Origin: Acetobacteraceae bacterium
GTDB lineage: Bacteria > Pseudomonadota > Alphaproteobacteria > Acetobacterales > Acetobacteraceae
Reading direction: 5' to 3'
DNA length: 14,237 nucleotides
Assembly: GCA_003506895.1 (NCBI GenBank)
Contig: DNXO01000165.1
Coordinates: 1 to 14,237 of the forward strand
In this document: positions 7,401 to 14,198 of the stretch, in pieces
How the letters are laid out: the number at the start of each line of letters is the position of its first letter
Numbering within the stretch: the first letter of the stretch is position 1
Notes under the pieces: generated by a model
Database searches by the model: none
What the model was told of the DNA's origin: nothing
The model's input: only the letters and a program-made list of their open reading frames with translations
Made by a program: the position numbers and the translations under genes

Positions 7401-8717
7401 GTGTCGGATGAAACCTTAATAAACGGTGAAGGTCTCGCTGGGTCCGAGGCTCTTACACAGAAGCAGCGATCGGCAATCATCGCGGGCGTTATCGGTAACA
7501 TGCTGGAATGGTATGATTTCGGGGTTTATGGATATTTTGTGCCGGTCATCTCCAAGCTGTTTTTTCCAGCCTCCACGCCCATTGTCTCGCTGCTGTTGAC
7601 CTTCTCCGTCTTTGGCGTGGGCTTCGTGATGCGCCCAGTGGGCTCTATCGTCTTCGGCCATTATGGTGACCGGCATGGGCGCAAGAAAGCGCTGAGTGCG
7701 GTTATCCTGGTGATGGCTGTGTCCACCTTCGTGGTCGGTTTGCTCCCCACCTATGATTCTGTTGGTGTATTGGCGCCGCTGTTGCTGGTGTTGGCGCGTT
7801 TGGCGCAGGGCTTGTCCGGCGGTGGCGAATGGGGCGGCGCAGCCGCCTATTTAGTCGAGTTCGCCCCAGCCAGACGGCGAGGCTTTATTGGCTCCTGGCA
7901 GCAGTTCAGCGTGGGCGCGGGATTTTTGCTTGGCTCGCTGACGGCGGCCTTGCTGACCACATCGCTCTCCGCGGATGACCTCTCCAGCTGGGGGTGGCGC
8001 GTGCCGTTCCTGCTCGGCGTGTTGGTCGGCGGCATCGGCCTGTATCTGCGCATGCAACTGGATGACACCCCCAAATACACCGAAATGGCCGATCATGGTG
8101 AGGTGTCGGGTCTGCCGATCCGCGAGGCCTTGACCACGCATCTGAAGCCGACGCTGCTGGCATTTGGCATCACGCTCCACAACACCGTCGCCTATTACGC
8201 TGTGCTGATTTACATGACCAACTGGCTGACGACCGCGGTGAAGATGCCACGCAGTACCGCCCTGTGGATCGGCACGACTTGCCTGTGCATCTTCGTTGTC
8301 CTTGTGCCGTTGATGGGCTGGATCTCCGATCGCGTTGGCCGCAAGCCGATGCTGATCACCTCCTGCATTGGCTATATCGTGCTGACCTATCCAGTATTCT
8401 ATCTGGCTTCGACTGGAAGTGTCGCCTATGCCTTCATCGGGCAGGCTCTGCTGGTGGCGTTTCTGGCGATCTATGCTGGCGCTGGCCCTGCCATCTATTG
8501 CGAACTGTTCCCGACAAGGGTGCGCTACACTGCGTTGTCGATCGGCTATAACATCCCGGTCGCGATCTTCGGCGGCTTCGCGCCCTTCATCGCGACCGGC
8601 TTGATCCAGGCCACCGGCAGCATTCTTGCCCCGGTTTATTACGTGATCGCCGCAGCGGTAGCGACGCTCTTTACCATGATGTTCGTCAAGGAAAGCGCAT
8701 TCTCCCCACTGCGGTAA
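7401..8717 (+). CDS. MHS-family metabolite:H+ symporter (MFS)
   Basis: This inner-membrane permease is of the metabolite:H+ symporter branch of the MFS, whose members import organic acids and related compounds (alpha-ketoglutarate, citrate, shikimate, proline/betaine). From the GTG start it has 438 residues. It shows the family signature GNMLEWYDFGVYGYF (32-46), the first motif A at GHYGDRHGRKKAL, the ARLAQGLSGGGEWGGAAAYLVE segment in two parts around helix 4, and a second motif A at WISDRVGRKPML, with 12 helices overall. An ATG at 7374 is the alternative start but lacks a ribosome site. By eye the gene uses more A/T at third positions than the neighbouring GC-rich genes, a hint of separate origin. 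It is divergent from the amidohydrolase-SDR-FAH operon and probably imports that operon's substrate. The stop overlaps the start of a decayed antitoxin gene (TAATG). Confidence 0.9.
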   Translation: MSDETLINGEGLAGSEALTQKQRSAIIAGVIGNMLEWYDFGVYGYFVPVISKLFFPASTPIVSLLLTFSVFGVGFVMRPVGSIVFGHYGDRHGRKKALSAVILVMAVSTFVVGLLPTYDSVGVLAPLLLVLARLAQGLSGGGEWGGAAAYLVEFAPARRRGFIGSWQQFSVGAGFLLGSLTAALLTTSLSADDLSSWGWRVPFLLGVLVGGIGLYLRMQLDDTPKYTEMADHGEVSGLPIREALTTHLKPTLLAFGITLHNTVAYYAVLIYMTNWLTTAVKMPRSTALWIGTTCLCIFVVLVPLMGWISDRVGRKPMLITSCIGYIVLTYPVFYLASTGSVAYAFIGQALLVAFLAIYAGAGPAIYCELFPTRVRYTALSIGYNIPVAIFGGFAPFIATGLIQATGSILAPVYYVIAAAVATLFTMMFVKESAFSPLR

Positions 8718-8951
8718 TGGAAACCAAAAACCTCCTGGTGCGAGGTGTTGATGACGAGAAGGCAATTCGTCGGGACAACGAGCGGCCTTCCGATGCAACG
8801 CGCAAGTTGCGCTGGCAATGAGGTTGGCGGGGATTCTGCTTCACGCTGATTTACCCCGCCGACCACCCGCCGCCCGGTTAGCAGGAACAATGCGGGCATC
8901 GCGGTCACCGCCGCCAAGTCCAGATCGAACCGCGTCGAGCGCCGCATATGA
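8717..8951 (+). pseudogene. Remnant of a FitA/VapB-like ribbon-helix-helix antitoxin
   Basis: An ATG overlapping the MHS stop (TAATG) opens a frame beginning METKNLLVRGVDDE, close to the first strand and helix of FitA-type antitoxins. That frame ends at 8821 after only 34 codons. Further on, in other frames, there are traces of the expected layout: an ATTCTGC stretch near 8833 where the helix-2 end would be, and an RVERRI-stop near 8933-8951. The total of 235 bases matches a family length of about 75-80 codons plus frameshifts. No partner PIN-domain toxin is present. Only the N-terminus is recognised; the rest is inference. A short unrelated ORF is the alternative. Confidence 0.35.
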
Positions 8952-8953
8952 CT

Positions 8954-9133
8954 CTATGGATCCTCAGCCTGGTCCTCCGGGGTAAAGCCAACCTTTATCG
9001 TCACCTGGTAATGACGGACTTCCCGGTCTTCTATTTCATCCCGCATCTGGGTGACCTCGAACCAGCGCAGGTTACGAGTGGTCGTCGAAGCCCATGGGAC
9101 AGCGTTCTCGACTGCATCGGTGTGGTCAGGCAT
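8954..9133 (-). CDS. Dodecin-like flavin-binding protein, shortened at the N-terminus
   Basis: Dodecins are dodecameric proteins of about 66-71 residues that store or buffer flavins or CoA. This 59-residue product starts MPDHT and has the TTRNLRWFEVTQMRDEIED and VRHYQVTIKVGF blocks of the family, ending with an acidic EDQAEDP tail. The Trp (24) that stacks on flavin and the Gln (43) on the next strand are kept. The usual first beta strand and start of the helix (a YxVxEIVGTSxxS-like stretch) is absent: MPDHT passes straight into DAVENAVPWAS, a loss of about 10-15 residues without a frameshift. GGGGAG 7 bases before the ATG at 9133 supports the start; an in-frame ATG at 9148 exists. The product may be a pseudogene that stayed in frame or a minimal variant. 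Confidence 0.65.
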   Translation of the reverse strand: MPDHTDAVENAVPWASTTTRNLRWFEVTQMRDEIEDREVRHYQVTIKVGFTPEDQAEDP

Positions 9134-9293
9134 GCAAACGCTCCCCATTTTCCAGCGATGCGGCCTTAACCAGTGATCCGGTGGATGCCGCCTTCGCCAG
9201 CGGCCTTTGATTTATACCCCGCCCCCGCTTGCCTCCGGTCGTGGTCCGCGCTTCACTGTCCGGATAAAAAATAAAATCGCGGGGGAATTCAGC
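9134..9293. other. Divergent intergenic region with AT-rich island
   Basis: This gap separates the dodecin-like gene (leftward) from the second MFS permease (rightward). It contains the dodecin ribosome site on the minus strand, a weak hairpin GCCGC/GCGGC (9187-9191, 9200-9204), and an AT-rich island GGATAAAAAATAAAAT (9262-9277) that could hold a -10 element for the permease gene. No well-spaced -35 hexamer was found. Nothing else is recognisable. Confidence 0.35.
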
Positions 9294-10538
9294 ATGCTGT
9301 CCTGGTTCGGCGATCTAACGACCAAAGAGCGACGCACGATGGTAGCCTGCTTCGGCGGCTGGTCGCTTGACGCGTTCGATGTGCAGATTTTCAGCTTCGT
9401 GATCCCATCGCTGCTCGCGGTTTGGGGGATCACCACGGCCGAGGCCGGCGTGCTGGCAACCGTGACCCTGGTCGTCTCTTCGTTCGGCGGCTGGATGGCT
9501 GGTGCCTTGTCCGACAAATACGGCCGCGTCCGCGTCCTGCAGGTGACGATCCTGTGGTATGCCTTCTTCACCTTCCTCTGCGGCTTCGCCCAGGACTTCA
9601 ACCAGCTCTTTATCTTGAAGGCGCTGCAAGGCCTTGGTTTCGGCGGCGAATGGGCCGCCGGCGCGGTGCTGATGGGTGAGGTGATCCGTGATAAATACCG
9701 CGGCCGAGCGGTGGGGCTGGTGCAGACCGGCTGGTCGGTCGGCTGGGGTGCGGCGGCGCTGGTTTACACGATATTGTCGGCCAATCTGCCGGAAGCCCTG
9801 ACCTGGAAGGTGATGTTCTGGATCGGCCTAGCCCCCGCTGCCCTGGTGTTCTGGATCCGTCGTTACGTGGAGGAGCCGGAGATCCAACCCGGCGCCGCCA
9901 CCAGCCACGGCGCGATGCATCTGTTCGCCGCGCTGAAGGCGCCGTACTTCTCCACCACATGGCGGGTCGCGATGATGGTGACCGGCGCACAAGGATCCAG
10001 CTACGCCATCACCACCTTCCTGCCGCTGTACCTGAAAACCGAGCGGCATCTGACCTCGGTGGGCACGGGAAGCTATCTGATGGTGCTGATCCTGGGCGCG
10101 TTCTTCGGCTTCCTGTCCGGCGCCTACCTTGCCGATGCGATCGGGCGGAAGGCGACGTTCCTGGTTTCGGCCATCGGTTCGGTTATACTGATGCTGGTCT
10201 ATCTGTTCGCCCCGCTGAGCAACAACCTGATCCTGCCGGTCGGCTTCCTGCTGGGCTACATCAACCTGATGATGTTCTCCCCGATGGGCCCGTTCATGAC
10301 AGAGCTGTTTCCCACCGCCGTGCGCGGCGTAGGGCAGGGGTTCTGCTACAACGTCGGACGCGGCATCGGCGCCGTCTTCCCCGCACTGGTCGGCTTCCTC
10401 GCCGCTCGCCTTGGTTTGGCCGCCGCGATTGCGATCTTCAGCTTTGTTGGCCTGGCCCTGATGATCATAGCGTTGCTCATGCTGCCGGAAACCAAGGGCC
10501 GTTCGCTCGCCAGCCTGGAGCAGCGACCGGCCCAGTAG
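9294..10538 (+). CDS. MFS transporter, SHS/AAHS-like (carboxylate/H+ symporter)
   Basis: The product is a 414-residue, 12-helix inner-membrane permease resembling the sialate (SHS) and aromatic acid (AAHS) H+ symporter branches, which import monocarboxylates, sialate or aromatic acids. Features are the GGWSLDAFDVQIFSFVIPSL first helix with its paired acidic residues (Asp26, Asp29), motif A GALSDKYGRVRVLQ (70-83), the GLGFGGEWAAGAVLMGE helix-4 segment, a second motif A YLADAIGRKATF, and a LPETKGRSL end common to this MFS group. The frame is open back to 9207, but ATG at 9294 with GGGGGA (9281-9286) fits the family N-terminus (MLSWFGDLTTKERR). Specificity cannot be read from the sequence. It stands alone, with the DUF883 gene 98 bases downstream. 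Confidence 0.88.
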   Translation: MLSWFGDLTTKERRTMVACFGGWSLDAFDVQIFSFVIPSLLAVWGITTAEAGVLATVTLVVSSFGGWMAGALSDKYGRVRVLQVTILWYAFFTFLCGFAQDFNQLFILKALQGLGFGGEWAAGAVLMGEVIRDKYRGRAVGLVQTGWSVGWGAAALVYTILSANLPEALTWKVMFWIGLAPAALVFWIRRYVEEPEIQPGAATSHGAMHLFAALKAPYFSTTWRVAMMVTGAQGSSYAITTFLPLYLKTERHLTSVGTGSYLMVLILGAFFGFLSGAYLADAIGRKATFLVSAIGSVILMLVYLFAPLSNNLILPVGFLLGYINLMMFSPMGPFMTELFPTAVRGVGQGFCYNVGRGIGAVFPALVGFLAARLGLAAAIAIFSFVGLALMIIALLMLPETKGRSLASLEQRPAQ

Positions 10539-10636
10539 CCACACTCGCGCAAGCGTGCGGCGCCGGGGCTGTCGTTCGGCAACCAGACTGCTTAAATCTC
10601 GTTCCAGTCCGAACCGAACTCGGAAGGAGAGACCCC

Positions 10637-10906
10637 ATGGCTTTCGCTAATGACACGCACGGCAAGCTGGACGACGCCCAGGCCCAGATCGCGCGGCTTC
10701 GTGATCAGGTCGAGGCGCTGATGAAGGATCGGATCACCCCCGCCATGACGGATTTCGCGGGCCGCGCGGAAAGCGCCGTCCACACCGCGAGCGACGCGGT
10801 CAAGGGTCAGGCGCAAATGGTGTCCGGCCGGGTGAAGGAACAGCCGCTGATCGCGCTTATGATCGCCGCCGCGGTGGGCTGGGTTATCGGCCGCGTGATG
10901 CGCTAA
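10637..10906 (+). CDS. DUF883 (ElaB/YqjD-like) membrane-anchored protein
   Basis: The 89-residue product has a long amphipathic, probably coiled-coil N-terminal region (residues 8-66, rich in Ala, Gln and charged residues) and a single C-terminal membrane anchor (about 70-87) ending GWVIGRVMR, the hallmark of DUF883. E. coli ElaB and YqjD are inner-membrane tail-anchored proteins that bind ribosomes in stationary phase; the same role here is inference. AAGGAGA (10624-10630) sits 6 bases before the ATG. The next gene starts 3 bases after the stop and encodes a holin-like YqjE-type protein, matching the yqjD-yqjE order of enterobacteria. This supports a joint envelope or stress role. Confidence 0.88.
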   Translation: MAFANDTHGKLDDAQAQIARLRDQVEALMKDRITPAMTDFAGRAESAVHTASDAVKGQAQMVSGRVKEQPLIALMIAAAVGWVIGRVMR

Positions 10907-10909
10907 ACA

Positions 10910-11311
10910 ATGCGCCCTTTTCGGCTTGCTCGGATCGCCGCGGAGGCCGAGGGCGTTCGTCTTCGCGGCATGGCGACCCGCATCGCGACGCGGGTCGTCT
11001 TCGCGGTCATCGCGCTTTTCTTCGTCATCGGCGCCTTGGTGTTCGCCCATGTCGCCGCTTGGTATGAGCTGCGAACGGCCCTGGATCAGTCGTTTCTGAT
11101 CACCACCGCCATCCTGGGTGGCACGGACCTGCTGGTAGCGTTCATCTTGCTGTTTCTCGCCAGCCGATCCAGTCCCAGCCGCGTGGAAACCGAGGCGCTG
11201 GAAGTTCGCCGCAAGGCAATCGAAGGCCTCAGCAACGCGCTCAGCGTGACGGCGATGCTGCTGCCACTACTGAGGATCGCCACGAGCTTCCGCCGGCGTC
11301 GCCGGGAGTGA
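10910..11311 (+). CDS. YqjE-type phage-holin-superfamily membrane protein
   Basis: This 133-residue inner-membrane protein has two strongly hydrophobic segments (about 25-50 and 64-84) joined by a short loop (AAWYELRTALDQ), a charged helix (SRVETEALEVRRKAIEGL) and a basic RRRRRE tail. The layout fits the Phage_holin_3_6/DUF1469 family, known from E. coli YqjE. Despite the family name, these are chromosomal genes of unknown role, and no lysis genes are nearby. The ATG lies 3 bases after the DUF883 stop, so translation is probably coupled. The internal ATG at 10970 (MATRIATR) is a possible alternative start that removes a basic leader. The function of the pair is not established. Confidence 0.75.
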   Translation: MRPFRLARIAAEAEGVRLRGMATRIATRVVFAVIALFFVIGALVFAHVAAWYELRTALDQSFLITTAILGGTDLLVAFILLFLASRSSPSRVETEALEVRRKAIEGLSNALSVTAMLLPLLRIATSFRRRRRE

Positions 11312-11479
11312 GGGGCGGTTCAGGCCGTCGCGTTTGCTGGAATGCACGATCGTCTTCCTCGCTGAGGAAACCATCGGCGGCATCGCGCCCGGCTCCATTG
11401 GATGGCGACTGATACAAGATTGAAATTGCATCATCTATCTGCCAATAGCGTAGTGCGCTTTGCACAGGGGCTTGATCTC

Positions 11480-11692
11480 ATGGTTCTCTTCGACAAGGCC
11501 CGCCAGAACGCCGAAGCACTCCGGCAAGTCGGGGAACGCGCTCTGGCGGACGCCAAGAAGGCCGGGGTTCCCGTCTATTACATGGACGACGCCTTCGGAA
11601 ATGATATCATCCGCGAGTTCCCGGACGGCCATCGCGAACGCCTCGCCCAGGGGGAATGCGGTGCCATCACACCAATCGGCGCCAGGCGCTGA
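11480..11692 (+). CDS. Putative antitoxin of a zeta-type toxin-antitoxin pair
   Basis: This 70-residue product is predicted to be mostly helical in its first half (DKARQNAEALRQVGERALADAKKAG), followed by a PVYYMDDAFGNDIIREFPDG block. Short proteins of this build are regularly found directly before zeta-like kinase genes and are taken as their antitoxins. The frame is open back to 11402, but ATG at 11480 with CAGGGG upstream gives the conserved start MVLFDKARQNAE. The 3' end overlaps the zeta gene by 32 bases in another frame, the usual tight coupling of TA pairs. It has no recognisable DNA-binding domain, so autoregulation is uncertain. The antitoxin role comes from context rather than from an active-site motif. 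Confidence 0.65.
   Translation: MVLFDKARQNAEALRQVGERALADAKKAGVPVYYMDDAFGNDIIREFPDGHRERLAQGECGAITPIGARR
11649..11655 (+). promoter_or_regulatory. Ribosome binding site for the GTG start of the zeta-like toxin
   Basis: AGGGGGA inside the antitoxin reading frame lies 5 bases before GTG 11661. It decides the toxin start, since the open frame runs further upstream to 11460 with no homology there. Confidence 0.6.
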
Positions 11693-12332
11693 TCGCTCGG
11701 GATTTCCACCGGTCTGCACAATTCTCGCCGGACCAAATGGATCCGGGAAGTCATCCATTTTCAGCGCCCTGCGCCTGCCCGGCCAATTCATCAATGCTGA
11801 TCAGGTCGCGCGCCAACTCGCCCCATTATGCCCGGAACGTGCGTCGTTTTCTGCCGGACGAATGGTGCTGCGCGAGTTAGCCCAAGCAATTCGGGCTCGG
11901 CAGGATTTCGTCTATGAGACAACGCTGTCGAGCCACCAGTCGATCGAACTGATCCGAAGGGCCCGTGACGCTGGATATGAGGTCGGACTCGTTTTCGTGG
12001 CGCTTCGGGACGCGGACCTGAACGTCGCCCGCGTAGCGCAACGCGTCTCGGAGGGCGGGCACGATATTCCGGAGCCCGTCATCCGAAGGCGCTATGACAT
12101 ATCCATCCGACGTCTGGGTGACGCGATTCGTCTCGTGCATGGCGTCATGATCTTCGACAACAGCCGCATCTCCGGCCCGGCGTTGTTGCTCCAGTTCTCG
12201 AAAGACGTCATCGAGAGCAACGCCCTTGATGGCGCCAAGCCGCTTCATGTGCTTATTGCCACCATCGTTGGCGAGGCCCTCGGTATGCGTCCGGATGCCC
12301 TCTTACGGGCATCCAATCCGGCCGTTCCGTAA
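11661..12332 (+). CDS. Zeta-like toxin P-loop kinase
   Basis: Zeta/PezT-type kinases phosphorylate UDP-N-acetylglucosamine and related UDP-sugars and block cell-wall synthesis; this chromosomal subfamily may have another substrate. The 223-residue product has Walker A GPNGSGKSS (24-32), INADQVA with the likely catalytic Asp47, YETTLSS with Glu86, the RVSEGGHDIPEPVIRRRY segment whose Arg residues (128, 142-144) match the phosphate-binding arginines of zeta toxins, and a FDNS strand (165-168). GTG at 11661 with AGGGGGA 5 bases upstream is chosen. It overlaps the antitoxin gene by 32 bases, giving an antitoxin-first operon. The stop lies 10 bases from the end of the convergent dehydratase gene with no visible terminator. 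It appears intact. Confidence 0.85.
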   Translation: MPSHQSAPGADRSGFPPVCTILAGPNGSGKSSIFSALRLPGQFINADQVARQLAPLCPERASFSAGRMVLRELAQAIRARQDFVYETTLSSHQSIELIRRARDAGYEVGLVFVALRDADLNVARVAQRVSEGGHDIPEPVIRRRYDISIRRLGDAIRLVHGVMIFDNSRISGPALLLQFSKDVIESNALDGAKPLHVLIATIVGEALGMRPDALLRASNPAVP

Positions 12333-12342
12333 TGCCAGCGCC

Positions 12343-14136
12343 TCAGTGGTTGTTCCGCGACTCCCCCCGGGTTTCGATCACATCCAGGAACAGCGTCGCC
12401 GGCTCCAGGCAAGCGCCCGAACCAAGCTGCCCGACCATGGAGCGGTAGATCTCCTCCCAAGGCGTCATCGTCACCAGCTTCGGCGGCGTCCACGCGGCCT
12501 TGCGGGCCTCCAACTCACCCTCCGGCAGCATCACATCGACCTTGCGCGTGTTCAGATCGATCCTAATCCGATCGCCCGTTTTCAGCAGCGCCAAACCACC
12601 GCCAACCGCCGCCTCGGGCGACACGTTCAAAATCGACGGCGAACCCGACGTCCCCGACTGCCGCCCATCGCCCATCGTTGGCAGCGTGTTGATCCCACGC
12701 TTCAACAACGAGGCCGGCGGCTGCATGTTCACCACCTCCGCACTGCCGGGATAGCCGACCGGACCGCAGTTGCGGATGATCAGAACCGACTGCTCCTCGA
12801 CGCCCAGGTCTGGGTCTTCGATCCGGTGGTGGTAGTCCTCCGGCCCCTCGAACACGATCGCCTTGCCTTCGAACACGTTCGGCCGATCCGGGTTGGACAG
12901 GAACCGGTCGCGGAAATCCTTGTCGATGACGCTGATCTTCATCACCGCACTGTCGAACAGGTTGCCCGACATCACGACATACCCGGCCGCCGGCAGCAAC
13001 GGCTTGTCGTACCCTCGGATCACCTCGCGGTCGCCGTCCGGCACCACGGCGAGGTCCTCCGCCAGCGTGCGCCCGGTCACCGTGCGGACCCCGCCATGCA
13101 GCTTGCCCGCCGCCAGCAGCTCTTTCATCACCGCCGGCACGCCGCCCGCGCGATGGAACTTCTCACCCAGGAACCGGCCCGCCGGCTGCAGATCAACCAG
13201 CAGCGGAATCTCCGGCCCCAGACGCTGCCAGTCCTCCAGGTCATGCGCCACGCCCATATGGCGCGCGATCGCGATCATGTGGATCGGGCAGTTGGACGAC
13301 GCCCCAAGCGCCGCCGCCGCGACCACGGCGTTCTCGAACGCCTGCTTGGTCATGATGTCGGACGGACGCAGGTTTTCCTTTACCATGCCGACGATGCGCT
13401 TGCCCGTTTCGAACGCCATCCACCCACGCTCCCGGTATGGGGCGGGAATCGCGGCGCAGCCCGGCAGCGACATGCCCAGCGCCTCGGCCAGCGAGTTCAT
13501 CGAGGTCGCGGTGCCCATGGTGTTGCAATGCCCGACCGACGGCGCGGACGAGGACACCATGTCCATGAACTCATCATAACCGATCTTGCCCTCGGCAAAC
13601 ATTTTGCGGCCTTCCCAGACGATGGTGCCGGAGCCGGAGAGGCGCCCCTTCCACCAGCCATCCAGCATCGGGCCGCCCGACAGCACGATGGCGGGAATGT
13701 TGACCGTCGCCGCGCCCATCAGCAGGGCGGGCGTGGTCTTGTCGCAGCCAGCCGTCAGCACCACACCGTCCAGCGGGTAGCCGTGCAGCACCTCCACCAG
13801 CGACAGATACGCCAGGTTGCGATCCAGCGCCGCCGTCGGCCGCTTGCCGGTTTCCTGGATCGGATGGCACGGGAATTCCAGCGGCACGCCGCCCGCGTCG
13901 CGGATACCGTCGCGGATGCGGCTGGCGAGTTCGATATGATGCCGGTTGCAGGGCGACAGATCCGACCCCGTCTGTGCAATGCCGATGATCGGCTTGCCGC
14001 CGCGCAGTTCATCCGGCGTGATGCCGTAGTTCATGTACCGTTCGAGGTACAGCGCCGTCATCGCCGGATCGCCTGGCTCGTCGAACCAGCGCCGCGAGCG
14101 CAGACGCTTGTCTTCACCGCCGTTGTGATTGGTCAT
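12343..14136 (-). CDS. IlvD/EDD family sugar-acid dehydratase (arabinonate/xylonate type)
   Basis: This iron-sulfur dehydratase converts an aldonate to its 2-keto-3-deoxy acid. The 597-residue product is full length. Cluster ligands are Cys63 (SDLSPCNRHH), Cys131 (GCDKTTPA) and Cys204 (GHCNTMGTA), with Asp132 and Lys133 for Mg2+ and the GRQSGTSGSPSILN segment (491-504) supplying the catalytic Ser. The PTAALDRNLAYL, VLSGGPMLDGWWKG and LVDLQPAGRFLGEKFHRAGG segments are those of the pentonate/hexonate branch (L-arabinonate, D-xylonate, L-fuconate-like substrates), not of branched-chain amino acid IlvD. TGGAGGA (14143-14149) lies 6 bases before the ATG. Its product type is what the SDR/FAH pair at 4353-5966 would consume, so it may feed that route. 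Exact sugar specificity cannot be read from sequence. Confidence 0.9.
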   Translation of the reverse strand: MTNHNGGEDKRLRSRRWFDEPGDPAMTALYLERYMNYGITPDELRGGKPIIGIAQTGSDLSPCNRHHIELASRIRDGIRDAGGVPLEFPCHPIQETGKRPTAALDRNLAYLSLVEVLHGYPLDGVVLTAGCDKTTPALLMGAATVNIPAIVLSGGPMLDGWWKGRLSGSGTIVWEGRKMFAEGKIGYDEFMDMVSSSAPSVGHCNTMGTATSMNSLAEALGMSLPGCAAIPAPYRERGWMAFETGKRIVGMVKENLRPSDIMTKQAFENAVVAAAALGASSNCPIHMIAIARHMGVAHDLEDWQRLGPEIPLLVDLQPAGRFLGEKFHRAGGVPAVMKELLAAGKLHGGVRTVTGRTLAEDLAVVPDGDREVIRGYDKPLLPAAGYVVMSGNLFDSAVMKISVIDKDFRDRFLSNPDRPNVFEGKAIVFEGPEDYHHRIEDPDLGVEEQSVLIIRNCGPVGYPGSAEVVNMQPPASLLKRGINTLPTMGDGRQSGTSGSPSILNVSPEAAVGGGLALLKTGDRIRIDLNTRKVDVMLPEGELEARKAAWTPPKLVTMTPWEEIYRSMVGQLGSGACLEPATLFLDVIETRGESRNNH

Positions 14137-14168
14137 AACGATTCCTCCAAAAGCGTCAGTTGCGGCGG

Positions 14169-14198
14169 AGACTGTGCGGATGGCCGATTTGGGTCAAG
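14169..14198 (-). promoter_or_regulatory. Candidate promoter of the dehydratase gene
   Basis: On the minus strand CTTGAC (14198-14193), the alphaproteobacterial form of the -35 element, is followed at a 17-base spacing by CAGTCT, a poor -10. It ends 32 bases before the dehydratase ATG. The -35 match is good, the -10 is weak, and chance occurrence cannot be excluded. Confidence 0.3.

Noticed and set aside
7851..8798. A 315-codon minus-strand frame opposite the MHS symporter
   Set aside because: It is rich in Gln, His, Arg and Gly with no recognisable domain and lies wholly opposite a strongly supported gene.
8639..8947. A minus-strand frame of 102 codons just after the dodecin-like gene
   Set aside because: The first 30 residues look somewhat membrane-like, but there is no convincing ribosome site, no family match, and it runs into the 3' end of the symporter gene.
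10910..11311. Holin-family protein as a sign of a prophage
   Set aside because: No lysin, integrase, capsid or tail genes are nearby, and the DUF883-YqjE pair is a common chromosomal arrangement.
11345..11380. Small inverted repeat TTCCTC-GCT-GAGGAA before the toxin-antitoxin pair as an operator
   Set aside because: It is only 6 bp per arm, far from the chosen start, and without conservation data it is not distinguishable from chance in GC-rich DNA.
11402..11479. Upstream extension of the antitoxin frame
   Set aside because: The conserved family start is MVLFDKARQ; the extra residues lack a ribosome site and resemble nothing known.
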